Positions 20,932-30,143 are shown, numbered from the stretch's first letter. The stretch is 64,000 nucleotides of DNA from Desulfohalovibrio reitneri (GCF_000711295.1 NZ_JOMJ01000004.1:728670-792669); one strand, 5' to 3'. Notes: generated from the sequence alone by a model not told the origin. Translations and numbers: made by a program.

Positions 20932-22959
20932 ATGACCAAACCGCCGCGGGAACACCACGCGCCCGAGGACGCCGAGAGCCTGCGCCGTGAAAACGAGGAA
21001 CTCCGGGAACGCTTGGCGGAACTGGAGCACGCGGCCCGCGAGGCCCAGGAGGCCAGGCGTGAACAGGACGCGGTCAACCGGCTGATTCCCTGGGGCCTGT
21101 GGAGCGCGGACTCCGGCGGCAGAGACCTGCGCTTCGGAGCCCCCTTTCTGGAAATGCTGGGCGTGGAACAGGCGGATTTTTCCTACGATCTCTGGGCCGC
21201 CCGGCTGCATCCGGACGACAAGGAACAGGTCACGGCCAACTGGAAGGCATCGCGCCGCAAGCGGGCTTTCTGGTCCCAGGAGTACCGCATACGGGACAAG
21301 GAGGGTAATTACCGCTCGGTATTCTCCAGGGGGGCTCCGGTTTACGACGAGGACGAATCCATGGGGGGCTGGGTCGGCGTCTGCCTGGACATGGACCACC
21401 GCAAGCACCTTGAGCAGAGTCTGCGGCGGGCCAAGGAGCAGGCGGAGGCAGCTTCCCGCGCCAAAACCGACTTCCTGGTCAACCTCAGCCATGAGTTGCG
21501 TTCGCCGGTTACGGGCATTCTGGGCACCGCAGAGGTGATGAGCCGCCGGGAGCCCACACCCGAGCAGCGGGAAGCTCTGGAGCTTATTCGGCTCTCGGGC
21601 AACGCCATGATGGGGCTGGTCAACGACCTGCGCGATATCTCGCGGCTGGACAAAGGCTGCGTGGAATTGCGGCGTATCGACTTCGATCTCGAGGGAACCT
21701 TGGAGGAAGCCCTTTCCATCTATACCTATCTAGCCAGAGAGAAGGGGCTGGCGCTGCGCACGAGCCTCGGGAAGGGCGTTCCAGAGTGGGTGCGCGGAGA
21801 CCCGCACCGACTGGGGCAGATTTTGCGCAACCTGGTTGGCAATGCACTCAAATACACCGTGAGCGGATCGGTTTCCGTGGAGGTGGAGCTCGTTTCGGAG
21901 AAGGGAGGCGAGGTCGAATTGCTCTTCAGCGTTTCCGACACCGGACCGGGCATAGCCAAGGACCGGGTGGCCAATCTCTATCAGAGCCTCAAGCAGAAGA
22001 GTTCCCCGGACAGGCTGGGCGGCGCCGGGGTCGGCCTTACCCTTGTCGGCCGCCTGGTCGACCTCATGGGGGGTGATGTTTCCGTTTCAAGCCGCGAGGG
22101 AAAAGGAAGCAGCTTCTATTTTAATCTCCCCTTGCTCCGGGGGGAGAAACCGGAAGCCGGGGGGGAGCAGCCCGAACTCGCCGCGCAATCGAATGCGTGG
22201 CGGTTGAGTCAGCCGGGACCGCGCGTCCTGGTGGTGGAGGACAACAGGGTCAACCAGCGGTTCCTGCTGACCCTCCTGGAGGACGAGGGGTACAGGGTGA
22301 AGCTGGCCGAAAACGGTCAGGACGCGCTGGATGTCCTGGATTCCGGAGAGACGTTCGACGTGGTGCTCATGGACGTGCAGATGCCCGGCATGGACGGTCT
22401 GGAGGCCACCCGCCGAATTCGCCGGGAGCGGCGCGCCTGGTACAGCGACATACCCATCATCGGCCTGAGTGCTTACGCAATGAAGGGGGACAGGGAACGC
22501 TTCCTCAGTGAAGGCATGGACGAGTACCTGCCGAAGCCGGTGAATATCGACGACCTGTGGGAGTCCCTGCGCCTTTACGCCCGCGCGCCGGAGGGTGAAG
22601 ACCCGGATCGGGACGCCCGTTTGATCGACCATGCCTTCCTGCGCGAAACGTACAGGGGCAAGGAGGATTTGCTTCGGCGGCTGGTGGGCGAGTTCGCCAA
22701 CGAGACCGTACGTATGCGCCATGCGTTAAGCGAGGCCAGGGAAAAGGGCGGAATCGAGGAAGCCGCCCGGCTGGCGCACGGCATAGGCAGCCAAGCCGGC
22801 ACCCTGGGCTTGCCCAGGCTGCGCTCGCGGGCCCTGGAGGCTGAGCGGATCATCAAGGAGAGTGATCGAGACGAGGCGGACCGCGCGGTTGCCAGGCTGG
22901 AGGAGGCCGTTTCGGAGGGGCTGGATGCACTGCGCCGGGAGACCGGCGTCAGCAACTAG
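20932..22959 (+). CDS. hybrid sensor histidine kinase (coiled coil-PAS-HisKA-HATPase-REC-Hpt)
   Basis: A 675-residue cytoplasmic protein without membrane segments. An N-terminal coiled coil (about 10-45) is followed by a PAS domain (about 50-160), HisKA with the phosphoacceptor in NLSHELRSPVTG, HATPase (N, G1 and G2 boxes: GNALKYT, DTGPGIAKD, GAGVGLTLV), a receiver with LVVEDNRVNQRF and VVLMDVQMPGMDG, and a C-terminal Hpt domain with LAHGIGSQAGTLG. All phosphorelay residues appear present, so it could complete a His-Asp-His relay to an unlinked response regulator. No output regulator is adjacent in the same direction; the convergent PAS-LuxR gene lacks a receiver domain. Signal unknown, probably cytoplasmic redox or ligand via PAS. 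Confidence 0.9.
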   Translation: MTKPPREHHAPEDAESLRRENEELRERLAELEHAAREAQEARREQDAVNRLIPWGLWSADSGGRDLRFGAPFLEMLGVEQADFSYDLWAARLHPDDKEQVTANWKASRRKRAFWSQEYRIRDKEGNYRSVFSRGAPVYDEDESMGGWVGVCLDMDHRKHLEQSLRRAKEQAEAASRAKTDFLVNLSHELRSPVTGILGTAEVMSRREPTPEQREALELIRLSGNAMMGLVNDLRDISRLDKGCVELRRIDFDLEGTLEEALSIYTYLAREKGLALRTSLGKGVPEWVRGDPHRLGQILRNLVGNALKYTVSGSVSVEVELVSEKGGEVELLFSVSDTGPGIAKDRVANLYQSLKQKSSPDRLGGAGVGLTLVGRLVDLMGGDVSVSSREGKGSSFYFNLPLLRGEKPEAGGEQPELAAQSNAWRLSQPGPRVLVVEDNRVNQRFLLTLLEDEGYRVKLAENGQDALDVLDSGETFDVVLMDVQMPGMDGLEATRRIRRERRAWYSDIPIIGLSAYAMKGDRERFLSEGMDEYLPKPVNIDDLWESLRLYARAPEGEDPDRDARLIDHAFLRETYRGKEDLLRRLVGEFANETVRMRHALSEAREKGGIEEAARLAHGIGSQAGTLGLPRLRSRALEAERIIKESDRDEADRAVARLEEAVSEGLDALRRETGVSN

Positions 22960-24158
22960 CCGAAGATTGCGTTGCGTTTGCTGCGAAGGAAGGAATACAG
23001 GGTAGTGGACTTGCCCTTGAGGTCCAGCTTCTTGCGGATGTTCTTGCGGTGCGTCTGAATGGTCTCCAGGGAGGAGTTCAGCAGGTCCGCGATTTCCTTG
23101 GTGCTCTTTTTGGTAAGGATGTATTGGCAGACCTCGATTTCCGTCGGGGTCAGCTTGAGCAGGGCATCGTCCAGGCCCGATGAGGACGGATCCTTGGCCA
23201 AGTCGCGCACCATGGACATGGCGCTTTCCTTGAGCTCCAGGCGAACATCGCGGTCATCCGTGTCCGCCATTTTTTCCAGAATCGGTGAGAGTGTCACCTC
23301 GGCCGAGTGCAGAAATTCCTTCTGCAGTTCCGACTTCTCGTCCTCGAAGGAGCGGGAGAGGTTGCGCAGGGTGGAGCTGAGATCGTCGCTGCGCCGTTTT
23401 TCCTCTTCCAAATCCTCGCTGAGCAGCCGCTCCCGGCTGAGATCGCGGAAGATGAGGTAGAAAAGCGATTTCTCAGCCAGATTGGCGCGGCAGACGGTGG
23501 TTTCAACCGGGAAGCTCCCTCCGGCGGTGTCGACGGCCTCCTGCTCCCCGATCCAGGTCTCCTCGTCCCCGAGCCGCCGCAGGATCTGGTTCAGGCCGTG
23601 GGCCGAACGGATGCTGAGCAATTCGTCCAATCCCGAGCCCAGCAGGTCGGAGAGGGCGGTCTGGAACAGTTCGCAGGCGGGTTGGTTGGCGGAAACGACC
23701 TTTCCTTCCTCGCTGATGAGCAAAAGCGGATTGCGTGTCAGGTGAAACAGGGTGTCGAAAAGCTTTTCCGCCTCGTTCAGCGCGAACTGCTTCCTTTCCA
23801 GTTTGGTCCGCAGGGGGGAGAGCAGCGGGTCGAAGTCGTCCTCCCGTTGCAGCAACCAGAGATGCCCGGTTTCCTCTCCGACATCCAAGGGGATGCAGCG
23901 AACGGCCATGGCGGTGCCGTCCTTGGCGGATCGCGCCTGGATGAACCTCTCGGGGCGGTCCTGGGCGTTGAGGTTGAGCAGGTCCGGAACGTGGACGTCT
24001 TTCCCCCGGGTCTTGGGGTAGAAGGACTTGGCTCTGGGGGTGACGCGCAGCAGCTTGCCCCGCGCGTCGCTGAGGATGGCGGGCAGTCCCAGGTCTTCCA
24101 GAAGGTCCAGGCAAGCGCCGGGATCATTGGTCGGAAGCGCGATCGTCTCTTTCGTCAT
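22956..24158 (-). CDS. PAS-domain regulator with LuxR-type HTH
   Basis: A protein of about 400 residues. PAS-like segments lie at about 20-120 and 130-250 (LLISEEGKVVSANQPACELFQ), a coiled-coil linker at about 255-300 (DLEEEKRRSDDLSSTLRNL), and a C-terminal GerE/LuxR helix-turn-helix with LTPTEIEVCQYILTKKSTKEIADLL and LETIQTHRKNIRKKLDL. There is no receiver domain, so the PAS domains probably sense the signal directly. The last four bases overlap the stop of the convergent kinase gene (shared CTAG). The ATG at 24158 has AGGTGGG upstream; a GTG at 24170 is possible. Targets unknown. Confidence 0.82.
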   Translation of the reverse strand: MTKETIALPTNDPGACLDLLEDLGLPAILSDARGKLLRVTPRAKSFYPKTRGKDVHVPDLLNLNAQDRPERFIQARSAKDGTAMAVRCIPLDVGEETGHLWLLQREDDFDPLLSPLRTKLERKQFALNEAEKLFDTLFHLTRNPLLLISEEGKVVSANQPACELFQTALSDLLGSGLDELLSIRSAHGLNQILRRLGDEETWIGEQEAVDTAGGSFPVETTVCRANLAEKSLFYLIFRDLSRERLLSEDLEEEKRRSDDLSSTLRNLSRSFEDEKSELQKEFLHSAEVTLSPILEKMADTDDRDVRLELKESAMSMVRDLAKDPSSSGLDDALLKLTPTEIEVCQYILTKKSTKEIADLLNSSLETIQTHRKNIRKKLDLKGKSTTLYSFLRSKRNAIFG

Positions 24159-24507
24159 GATGGTGCCCACCTGTTTATCATAACTGAAGTCCGGGGCAAG
24201 CCCTTTCTTTTATTCCGGCCATAATGCCGCGCCGCGCGGGAGCCCGCCACCCCGGTGAAAGGCTCGCCCCGAAAGCTCACCACTTTGTCACCTTGGGGAG
24301 GGCAAAAAGGTTTTCTAAACAGGCAACATGCGTACGGCGGAAGGTTGCCTGGGCGGTAATACCTGCGAGAGACCCGTGCGTGCGCGATTGCGGTGTGTCC
24401 CAAGTCCAGCGGGAAAATCGGTGAAATGGCGCAAAGCCCTCACTCTCCCTTCGTGAACCAGCCACGCCGGCGGGCGTGCGCGGTAAAACGGAACAGCGGG
24501 AAGAATC
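24159..24507. other. divergent intergenic region, about 350 bases, no gene found
   Basis: This spacer separates the PAS-LuxR gene (minus) from the neelaredoxin gene (plus) and must hold both promoters. A 7-bp stem AGGCAAC/GTTGCCT at 24321-24327 and 24344-24350 encloses a 16-base loop. GC-rich inverted segments occur near 24240-24270. No riboswitch class could be matched and no convincing sigma70 core was found. A conserved leader RNA is possible but not supported. Confidence 0.4.
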
Positions 24508-24900
24508 ATGAAAATCGGAGAATTGTACAAGACCGCGGACTGGAAGAGCGAAAAGCACGTCCCGGTGATTGAATGTCCGGACAGCGTGGCCAGGGACGAC
24601 TTTTTCCAGATTACGGTTTCTCTGGGCAAGGAAGTGGCCCATCCCAACACCACCGAGCACCACATCTCCTGGATCGAGGTGTATTTCATGCCAGAAGGGG
24701 AAAAATTCGTGCAGCAGGTTGCCCGGTTCGAGTTCAGCGCCCACGGCCAGTCGGTGGAAGGCCCAAACGAGGGGACGGTGTACACCCACCACACCGGCAC
24801 CTGCTCAATGAAGACCGGCAAGCCGGGAACCATTCTCGCCACGGCCTATTGCAACATCCACGGCCTTTGGGAGAATTCGAGGAAGATCGGGATTTCGTGA
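24508..24900 (+). CDS. superoxide reductase, neelaredoxin type (class II)
   Basis: A 130-residue protein with the SOR active-site pattern. EKHVPVIE supplies the Glu and first His, TEHHISWIE supplies further His ligands, and the C-terminal TAYCNIHGLW supplies the axial Cys and last His of the Fe(His)4Cys centre. There is no N-terminal desulforedoxin domain, so it is the one-iron neelaredoxin class. It reduces superoxide to peroxide in the cytoplasm using rubredoxin-type electrons, a standard defence of anaerobes. It is probably monocistronic or joined with the small coiled-coil gene 92 bases downstream. Confidence 0.93.
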   Translation: MKIGELYKTADWKSEKHVPVIECPDSVARDDFFQITVSLGKEVAHPNTTEHHISWIEVYFMPEGEKFVQQVARFEFSAHGQSVEGPNEGTVYTHHTGTCSMKTGKPGTILATAYCNIHGLWENSRKIGIS

Positions 24901-24992
24901 ATCCAAGGAGAACCTGGAGCGCCCCCCGCGTGCCGATCCCATCCCCCTGAACCCGGGGGCGCTCCTTTTCCTGAAACCGCGACGGAGATGGC

Positions 24993-25277
24993 ATGCAGGA
25001 AGACGACCCCCGCATAAAGAACCTCGAGGACAGGCTGCGCCAGTGGCGGGCGAAGCTATCCGAACTTCGGAGCAAAGCTGACGCCGCCGAAGCCGAGACG
25101 CGAATCGAGTGGAGATCGCGGATTCGGGACCTTGAGGCCAAGCGGGACGACCTGGAGCAGCGAATCCGCAGATACAAGGAGTCGGGCAGCGATGCGGCCG
25201 AGGAATTGCGCACGGGGGCGGAGAAGGCGGCCAAGCAGCTCGGCCAGGCCCTGAACAAAGCGCTTTCCAGATTCTGA
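24993..25277 (+). CDS. small coiled-coil protein, unknown function
   Basis: A 94-residue, highly charged protein made of two long amphipathic helices, with heptad-like spacing in LEDRLRQWRAKLSELRSKADAAEAE and RIRDLEAKRDDLEQRIRRY. It has no membrane segment and no Cys. GGAG lies seven bases before the ATG, and a strong terminator follows. Small coiled-coil proteins of this kind sit in many stress clusters but carry no recognised name. Confidence 0.65.
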   Translation: MQEDDPRIKNLEDRLRQWRAKLSELRSKADAAEAETRIEWRSRIRDLEAKRDDLEQRIRRYKESGSDAAEELRTGAEKAAKQLGQALNKALSRF

Positions 25278-25349
25278 AGGATTTCCCTGAACCGCTCATT
25301 CCCCCGACGGAAGCGTCCTGTTCTCCCCCTGGCGGACGCTTCCCTTCTC

Positions 25350-25388
25350 CGGCCCCCTTCTTCACCGTGGAAGGGGGCCGTTTTTCTT
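25350..25388 (+). terminator. Rho-independent terminator
   Basis: An 11-bp stem (CGGCCCCCTTC with GAAGGGGGCCG) with a 9-base loop is followed by TTTTTCTTTTC. It ends the neelaredoxin/coiled-coil transcript ahead of the convergent ldh. Confidence 0.92.
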
Positions 25389-25401
25389 TTCTGTCGGTGG
25401 C

Positions 25402-26364
25402 TCAGGCGTAGCCGGCGCTCTCAATCTGCTCGCGGATTATGGCGGCCGAATGTTTGAGCTTCTCCGCCTCGTCGTCAGCCAAGGTCGCCAGAATCTGGCT
25501 CTCCACGCCCTGCGCGCCGACCACGCTGGGCAGGGAGAGGCAGACGTTCTCCAGGCCGTAGTATCCTGAGACGAGGCTGGATACGGTCAGCACGCTGTGC
25601 TGGTTGTTGAAGACGGCCTCGGTGATGCGGGCCATGGCCAGGGCCACGGCGTAATAGGTGGAGCCCTTGCGCTTGATGATCTCGTAAGCCGCCCGCCGCA
25701 CCTTCTCCTCGATGGTGTCGCGGATGTCCAGCAGGCAGGACTTCCGGCAGGTTGGGCAGAACTCGTGCAGCGGCGTGCCGGCTATGTTCACCCGGCTCCA
25801 GACCGCGAACTCCGAATCCCCGTGCTCTCCGATGATGTGGGCGTGGACGCTTCGGGGGTCCAGGCGGCAATGGTTGGAGAGCAGGTAGCGGAAGCGGGAA
25901 CTGTCCAGAACCGTCCCCGAGCCGATGACTTGCCCTGGCGGCAGGCCTGACTCCTTGAGGGCGACATAGGTCAATACGTCCACAGGGTTGGAGACAATGA
26001 GCAGGATGGGATCGTGATTTTGCTCCATGACCCGGGCAACCACCTCGCGCATTATCTCGGCATTGCGCCGGGTGAGGTCCAGCCTGGTTTCGCCGGGTTT
26101 CTGCGAGGCTCCGGCCGTGATGACCACCAGTTGCGCGCCGCGGCAGAGCTCGTAGCCCCCCGCCTCCACCTTGGCCGGCTGGGCCAGGGAGAGTCCGTCG
26201 TTGATGTCCCTGGCCTCGCCCTCGGCCCGCTCCCTCGAGCGGTTTATCAGCCCCATCTCGTGGACGAGCCCCTTGATGGTCAGCACATAGGCGTAGGTCG
26301 CCCCCACATCTCCAGTGCCGATTACAGCCACGCGGGAGGCGGAGACATCCGCCGCCTGGCTCAT
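25402..26364 (-). CDS. ldh: L-lactate dehydrogenase
   Basis: A 320-residue NAD-dependent dehydrogenase with the Rossmann loop VIGTGDVGATYA. The substrate loop is GASQKPGETRLDL; Gln at residue 88 (position 102 in LDH numbering) marks lactate rather than malate specificity. The catalytic His is in IGEHGDSEFAVWS. A CPTCRKSC stretch around residue 200 is unusual and may be a redox or metal pair. It interconverts pyruvate and L-lactate in the cytoplasm. The start overlaps the stop of the UPF0182 gene (ATGA), so it is expressed with that membrane protein. Confidence 0.92.
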   Translation of the reverse strand: MSQAADVSASRVAVIGTGDVGATYAYVLTIKGLVHEMGLINRSRERAEGEARDINDGLSLAQPAKVEAGGYELCRGAQLVVITAGASQKPGETRLDLTRRNAEIMREVVARVMEQNHDPILLIVSNPVDVLTYVALKESGLPPGQVIGSGTVLDSSRFRYLLSNHCRLDPRSVHAHIIGEHGDSEFAVWSRVNIAGTPLHEFCPTCRKSCLLDIRDTIEEKVRRAAYEIIKRKGSTYYAVALAMARITEAVFNNQHSVLTVSSLVSGYYGLENVCLSLPSVVGAQGVESQILATLADDEAEKLKHSAAIIREQIESAGYA

Positions 26365-29228
26365 GGCTGCCGCTCCGATGTCGCGTTGGCGGATGCGAAA
26401 CGCGAATCGAGGGACTGGATGGCCGACTCCAGTCGGTCCAATGCATTGGCCGCGCCCTGGTAGTCGCGCCTGCCAAAGGAGTCGAGGTATCGCTGAAAGG
26501 CCTCGGACGCTCGGCCCACAAGCTCCCGTACGGTATCGTCCTCCGCCGCGGATGGAGCGGAAAGTCCGGGGAGGGCGGTTCGATCCGTGGCAGCTGGGGG
26601 GGGACCATCACCGAACAGGCCGCGCAGGGCCTCCTCGAAGCTGTCGGCGTAGCTTAGATCGTCGCCGTGCATGACGGCCACAAGGCGCAGCTCGGGATAG
26701 GCCGCGGTCTCGGCCTGCAGATAAATGGGCTCCACGTAGAGCAGCGTCTGGTCCACAGGGATGGCCAGCACGTTGCCCCGAATAACCCGTGAACCGCGCT
26801 GGTCCCACAAGGAGAGCTGGCTGGAGAGCCAACGGTCCTGGTCGATCTTTGTCTCCACCTGCTGCGGCCCGAGCACGCGCTTTTCCTTGGGGAACTTGTA
26901 GGCCAGGAAACGGCCGTAGTTCTCGCCGTCGCACATGCCCGCGATCCAGCCGATTAGAACCTGGCGGTTTTTGGGAGTGAACGGCTGGATAAGCACGAAC
27001 TCCAGCTCCTCCTCGCCGGGAGGACGCCACATGATGTAGTAGGGCTGCACCGGCTGCACTTGGCCGTAGTACTTTTCCGTGGCCCGCACCCACAGGTCCT
27101 CCTGGTTGTAGAACACCGCCGGGTTGGTCATGTGGTACTTGGCGTAGACCATGCCCTGCAGCAGCAGCATGTCCTGCGGGTAGCGGACGTGCTTCTCCAG
27201 GTTGTCCGGCATCTCCGAGCGCGGCTTGAACAGGCCGGGAAAGGCGTTGTCCCAGGCTCGGATGAGGGGGTCGTCCGGGGTAAAGACATACAAATCCACC
27301 GAGCCGTTGAATGCGTCCACCACCACCTTGACCGAGTTGCGGACGTAGTTGACCCGCTCCGGCCCAGGCCCGCCGCCTTCCGCCCGGCGGAAGAACGGCC
27401 CCTGCCTGGGGTCGCGCACCGCTGTGGGTTGCCCGCCGAAGGCGAAGGGCTCGCTGTACGGGTAGTCGTCCGAGGTGGTGTAGGCATCGAGAATCCAGTA
27501 CATGCGGCCTTCGGAAAGCACCGTGTAGGGGTCGTCGTCCAGGTGGAGGAATGGGGCCAGCGTCTGGACACGTTCCCGGACAGTGCGGCGGAAGAGGATG
27601 CGGCTCTCCTTGGTCGGGTAGCCCGAGAGAAAGAGCTTGGTACCGTCGAACTTCCAGCCGAAAAGGAACTTGCGCCACAGGTTGGACAGCTCCACGCCGC
27701 CTGTGCCCGGGTAGTCGATGTAGGCGTTCTCCTCGCCCTTGGGGTAGTCGAACTCCTGCTCGCTGGAATTGGCGATGACGTGTTCGTCGGTCAACTCGCC
27801 GTAATAAATCTGGGGTCTTTTCACCTCCAGCTCCGGGTGGGTGCTCACCGGCGGAATGTCCTTGATGAGCAGGTCGGGCAGGCCCTGGGGGGTGAACTCG
27901 CTGACCCCGGTCATGGTCAGGCCGTAGCCGTGGGTGTACTTGAAGCGGCGGTTGACGAATGTCTGGCTGCCCTCGGGCAGGTTGTCCACTTCCATTTCCC
28001 TGGCTGAAACCATGACCTGACGGTAATCGCCGCCGAAGTGGTAACGGTCGATGTCCACATCCACGAATTCGTAGTAGAGGCGGATTTCCTGGAACTGCTT
28101 GTAGACCGAGTCCAGGGCCCGCCAATCCCACAGCCTGATGTTCGCGAACAGGTCGCGGTTATTATCCACCGTGGCTTGGGTGAATCCTTCCTTGGCGGGG
28201 AACTCGCGCTCCTCCACCCGGTCCAGCCCGAAGGCCTTCCTGGTGAAGGCGATGTTGTGCTCGATGTAGGGTTCCTCGAAGGTGATTTCGTTGGGCTCCA
28301 CCCGCAACCATTGGAACGCGCCCGGTAGCACGTCGCCCAGGCCGATCCACAGGACGGCCATCACCGCACCGGTGGCGGCCAGCCCCTTGAGCAGGGAGGG
28401 CAGGGGGAGCGGGAGGCGGTCGGTCAGCCGCAGCATTTTTTGCCTCGCCGGACCGATGAGCAAAACAGCCCCGATAGCCATGGCGGCCAGGCCGAGGAGC
28501 AGCAGGGAGGGCATCCGGATGTTCACATCGGTCCAGCCGGCCCCGTTCACCGTGCCGAGGCTGGAATGCAGCAGGTGGTAGCGTTCCAGCAGCCGTCCGG
28601 CGCCCAGCACCAGAAGGAAGGCCCCGGCGCAGCGGGCCAGGGGCAAAGGGGAGGCGGCCGGGGCGATGATGGCGTCTTCCATGGCTCGCTCGCGCGCGTC
28701 GCGGAAAGAGAAGAAGGCGCTGCCCGCCAGGCTGAAGAGGGCGGTGGTGAAGAGCAGGCGGACAAGTGCGTCCAGCAGGGGCAGGCTGAAAAGGTAGAAG
28801 GAGACAGGCATGCCCAGAATGGGGTCCATCTCCGGCGTTTCAGCGCGATTGAGAAAGAGAAGGATGGTTTCCCAGGAAGCCGCTCCCCAGAACAGTCCGG
28901 CCAGGCCACAGGCTCCGGCGGTGACCCCCCTTGGCCCGGCCAGGGGCCCCAGCCCGGAGGTCAGTCCCAGGCTGATGAGCAGGGCGGCGGCTCCGCCCCC
29001 CAGGGCGGAAAGCCATTGGGCGAGGAATACGTCCCAGAACCTGGCTTCATAGCCCAGCGACTCGAACCAGAGAAATTCGCCCCAGAACCCCATGAACCAG
29101 AACAGGAACAGGGTTCCGAGGCCGAGAATCACTCCGGTGGCGAGCCTCCCGCCGGACCCGCGGGCCTTGCCCGTGGCCACCAGAAATCCCGCCACGGCCA
29201 TGAGGGCCAGGAATATGGCGATATACAT
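26361..29228 (-). CDS. UPF0182 family large membrane protein
   Basis: A 955-residue protein with about seven membrane helices in the first 310 residues (FLALMAVAGFLVATG, TLFLFWFMGFWGEFLWFESLGY and others). A large extracytoplasmic domain rich in Tyr, Trp and Asp follows (EITFEEPYIEHNIAFTR, YIDYPGTGGVELSN, ILDAYTTSDDYPYSE), then a C-terminal helical tail. The length and the order match UPF0182 (PF03699), a widespread family of unknown function. It lies between a BON protein upstream and ldh downstream with a 2-base gap and a 4-base overlap. A role at the envelope is implied by topology only. Confidence 0.9.
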   Translation of the reverse strand: MYIAIFLALMAVAGFLVATGKARGSGGRLATGVILGLGTLFLFWFMGFWGEFLWFESLGYEARFWDVFLAQWLSALGGGAAALLISLGLTSGLGPLAGPRGVTAGACGLAGLFWGAASWETILLFLNRAETPEMDPILGMPVSFYLFSLPLLDALVRLLFTTALFSLAGSAFFSFRDARERAMEDAIIAPAASPLPLARCAGAFLLVLGAGRLLERYHLLHSSLGTVNGAGWTDVNIRMPSLLLLGLAAMAIGAVLLIGPARQKMLRLTDRLPLPLPSLLKGLAATGAVMAVLWIGLGDVLPGAFQWLRVEPNEITFEEPYIEHNIAFTRKAFGLDRVEEREFPAKEGFTQATVDNNRDLFANIRLWDWRALDSVYKQFQEIRLYYEFVDVDIDRYHFGGDYRQVMVSAREMEVDNLPEGSQTFVNRRFKYTHGYGLTMTGVSEFTPQGLPDLLIKDIPPVSTHPELEVKRPQIYYGELTDEHVIANSSEQEFDYPKGEENAYIDYPGTGGVELSNLWRKFLFGWKFDGTKLFLSGYPTKESRILFRRTVRERVQTLAPFLHLDDDPYTVLSEGRMYWILDAYTTSDDYPYSEPFAFGGQPTAVRDPRQGPFFRRAEGGGPGPERVNYVRNSVKVVVDAFNGSVDLYVFTPDDPLIRAWDNAFPGLFKPRSEMPDNLEKHVRYPQDMLLLQGMVYAKYHMTNPAVFYNQEDLWVRATEKYYGQVQPVQPYYIMWRPPGEEELEFVLIQPFTPKNRQVLIGWIAGMCDGENYGRFLAYKFPKEKRVLGPQQVETKIDQDRWLSSQLSLWDQRGSRVIRGNVLAIPVDQTLLYVEPIYLQAETAAYPELRLVAVMHGDDLSYADSFEEALRGLFGDGPPPAATDRTALPGLSAPSAAEDDTVRELVGRASEAFQRYLDSFGRRDYQGAANALDRLESAIQSLDSRFASANATSERQP

Positions 29229-29230
29229 GG

Positions 29231-29683
29231 CTAGGAGATGTCCTCCCAGTCTTCGCCCTCGGGGATGAATTCATCGGACGGTGCCACCGTGGTGCCGTCC
29301 TCGACGCCGTCGAAGGTTTCCTCGTCCGTCTTTTCGCCGTACAGCAACTCCTGCTCTTCGTCGGTCTCCTCCACTTCAAGGCCGGGGGCGTTCTCCCTGC
29401 GCTGCCAGGCGGTCGGGTCGATGCGGATGGCGTTGTCCACGATTTCCAGGTCGAGCGTGTCCTCCAGAAGCTGCCGAAGAACCGCCAGGCCGCGGTTGGA
29501 CGGCAACGATCCCTCCAGCAGGAGCTTACCGTCCCGGGCCTCGATCCGCAGATCACGCACCTCGACGCGTCCGTCGGCGATGATCTTGTCCAGCACCGCC
29601 TTGGGAAGCTCCGCGTCGGTCATGCCTTCCAAGGGACCGGTGGGGACCGTGCCTCTCGGCGTTTCGGGATCGGTGGGGGGCAT
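29231..29683 (-). CDS. single BON-domain-like acidic protein
   Basis: A 150-residue cytoplasmic protein. Residues about 30-95 have the BON alpha/beta pattern (RVEVRDLRIEARDGKLLLEGSLPSNRGLAVLRQLLEDTLDLEIVDN seen across segments). The C-terminal 50 residues are strongly acidic (EVEETDEEQELLYGEKTDEETFDGVEDGTT). The ATG at 29683 has GGAGAG upstream. BON domains bind phospholipids or surface polymers; without a signal peptide this one may act as an adaptor. It precedes UPF0182 by two bases and is probably co-transcribed with it. Confidence 0.65.
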   Translation of the reverse strand: MPPTDPETPRGTVPTGPLEGMTDAELPKAVLDKIIADGRVEVRDLRIEARDGKLLLEGSLPSNRGLAVLRQLLEDTLDLEIVDNAIRIDPTAWQRRENAPGLEVEETDEEQELLYGEKTDEETFDGVEDGTTVAPSDEFIPEGEDWEDIS

Positions 29684-29743
29684 TCTCTCTCCTTGTATTC
29701 TCTTGCCGGAGGGGCCGGGAGCCAAAACCCCCGGACCGCCCCG

Positions 29744-29983
29744 TTATTCGTTGATGGAATCCATGAGCCTGCGGTCGGCAGCCAAGACCACGTCCTTGCC
29801 CTGCGGGCCCGGCTCCACGCGGAATTCGCCTATGCCATGCAATTCTACTGTGTCGCCGTTTTTCAGTCCCCGGTCAATGGCCATGAACACGGCGTCCATG
29901 GCGCGCTCCGCGTCGTCCGCGTCGGCCAGCACTTTGGGCATGGCGTCCTGCGGGGCGTTGATGAAGCCTTTCTTGTCGATCAT
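29744..29983 (-). CDS. HU/IHF-like DNA-binding protein, short
   Basis: A 79-residue protein with the HU helical and first-strand region: AERAMDAVFMAIDRGLKNGDTVELHGIGEFRV. The long beta arm and the canonical RNP motif of HU are reduced or missing, since the protein stops 20 residues after GIGEF. AAGAGG lies seven bases before the ATG. It may be a nucleoid-associated or degenerate HU homologue. It heads the minus-strand group BON-UPF0182-ldh, 60 bases upstream of the BON gene. Confidence 0.6.
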   Translation of the reverse strand: MIDKKGFINAPQDAMPKVLADADDAERAMDAVFMAIDRGLKNGDTVELHGIGEFRVEPGPQGKDVVLAADRRLMDSINE

Positions 29984-30062
29984 GTTTGCCTCTTGAAAAG
30001 GGGTTTTTGGTAGGAAAGAAAAGTGTCCTTTTCCGATTTGTCCAATTGAAGGCATAATTGGA

Positions 30063-30143
30063 TGGGGGGCCAGGGGGGAAAAGGGGGACTTACCAGTGAG
30101 GAACGCCGCCCACCCGTTTCTTCCCCGCGCTTTCCCCTGTGGC
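30063..30143 (+). repeat. dispersed G-rich/C-rich hairpin element, copy in the HU-like/tpx spacer
   Basis: Three runs of five to six G (30064-30069, 30073-30078, 30083-30087) are followed by GGGGGACTT and then ACCCG at 30112 and CCCCTGTGG at 30134, spaced 22 bases apart. The G-rich and C-rich arms can pair. A second stem GCTTTCC/GGAAAGC (about 30130-30136 with 30152-30158) encloses the CTGTGG. It lies in the divergent spacer between the HU-like gene and tpx; see the copies at 35711 and 39475. Confidence 0.6.

Noticed and set aside
22956..22959. Shared CTAG of two convergent stop codons as a regulatory site
   Set aside because: It is a simple four-base overlap of convergent genes and needs no special function.
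24159..24507. Riboswitch (c-di-GMP, cobalamin or fluoride type) upstream of neelaredoxin
   Set aside because: Fragments such as GGTGAAA and GCGCAAAGCC were tempting, but the conserved core and pairing pattern of none of these classes could be assembled.
25402..26364. Malate dehydrogenase
   Set aside because: The substrate loop has Gln (QKPGETRLDL) rather than Arg at the specificity position, which indicates lactate.
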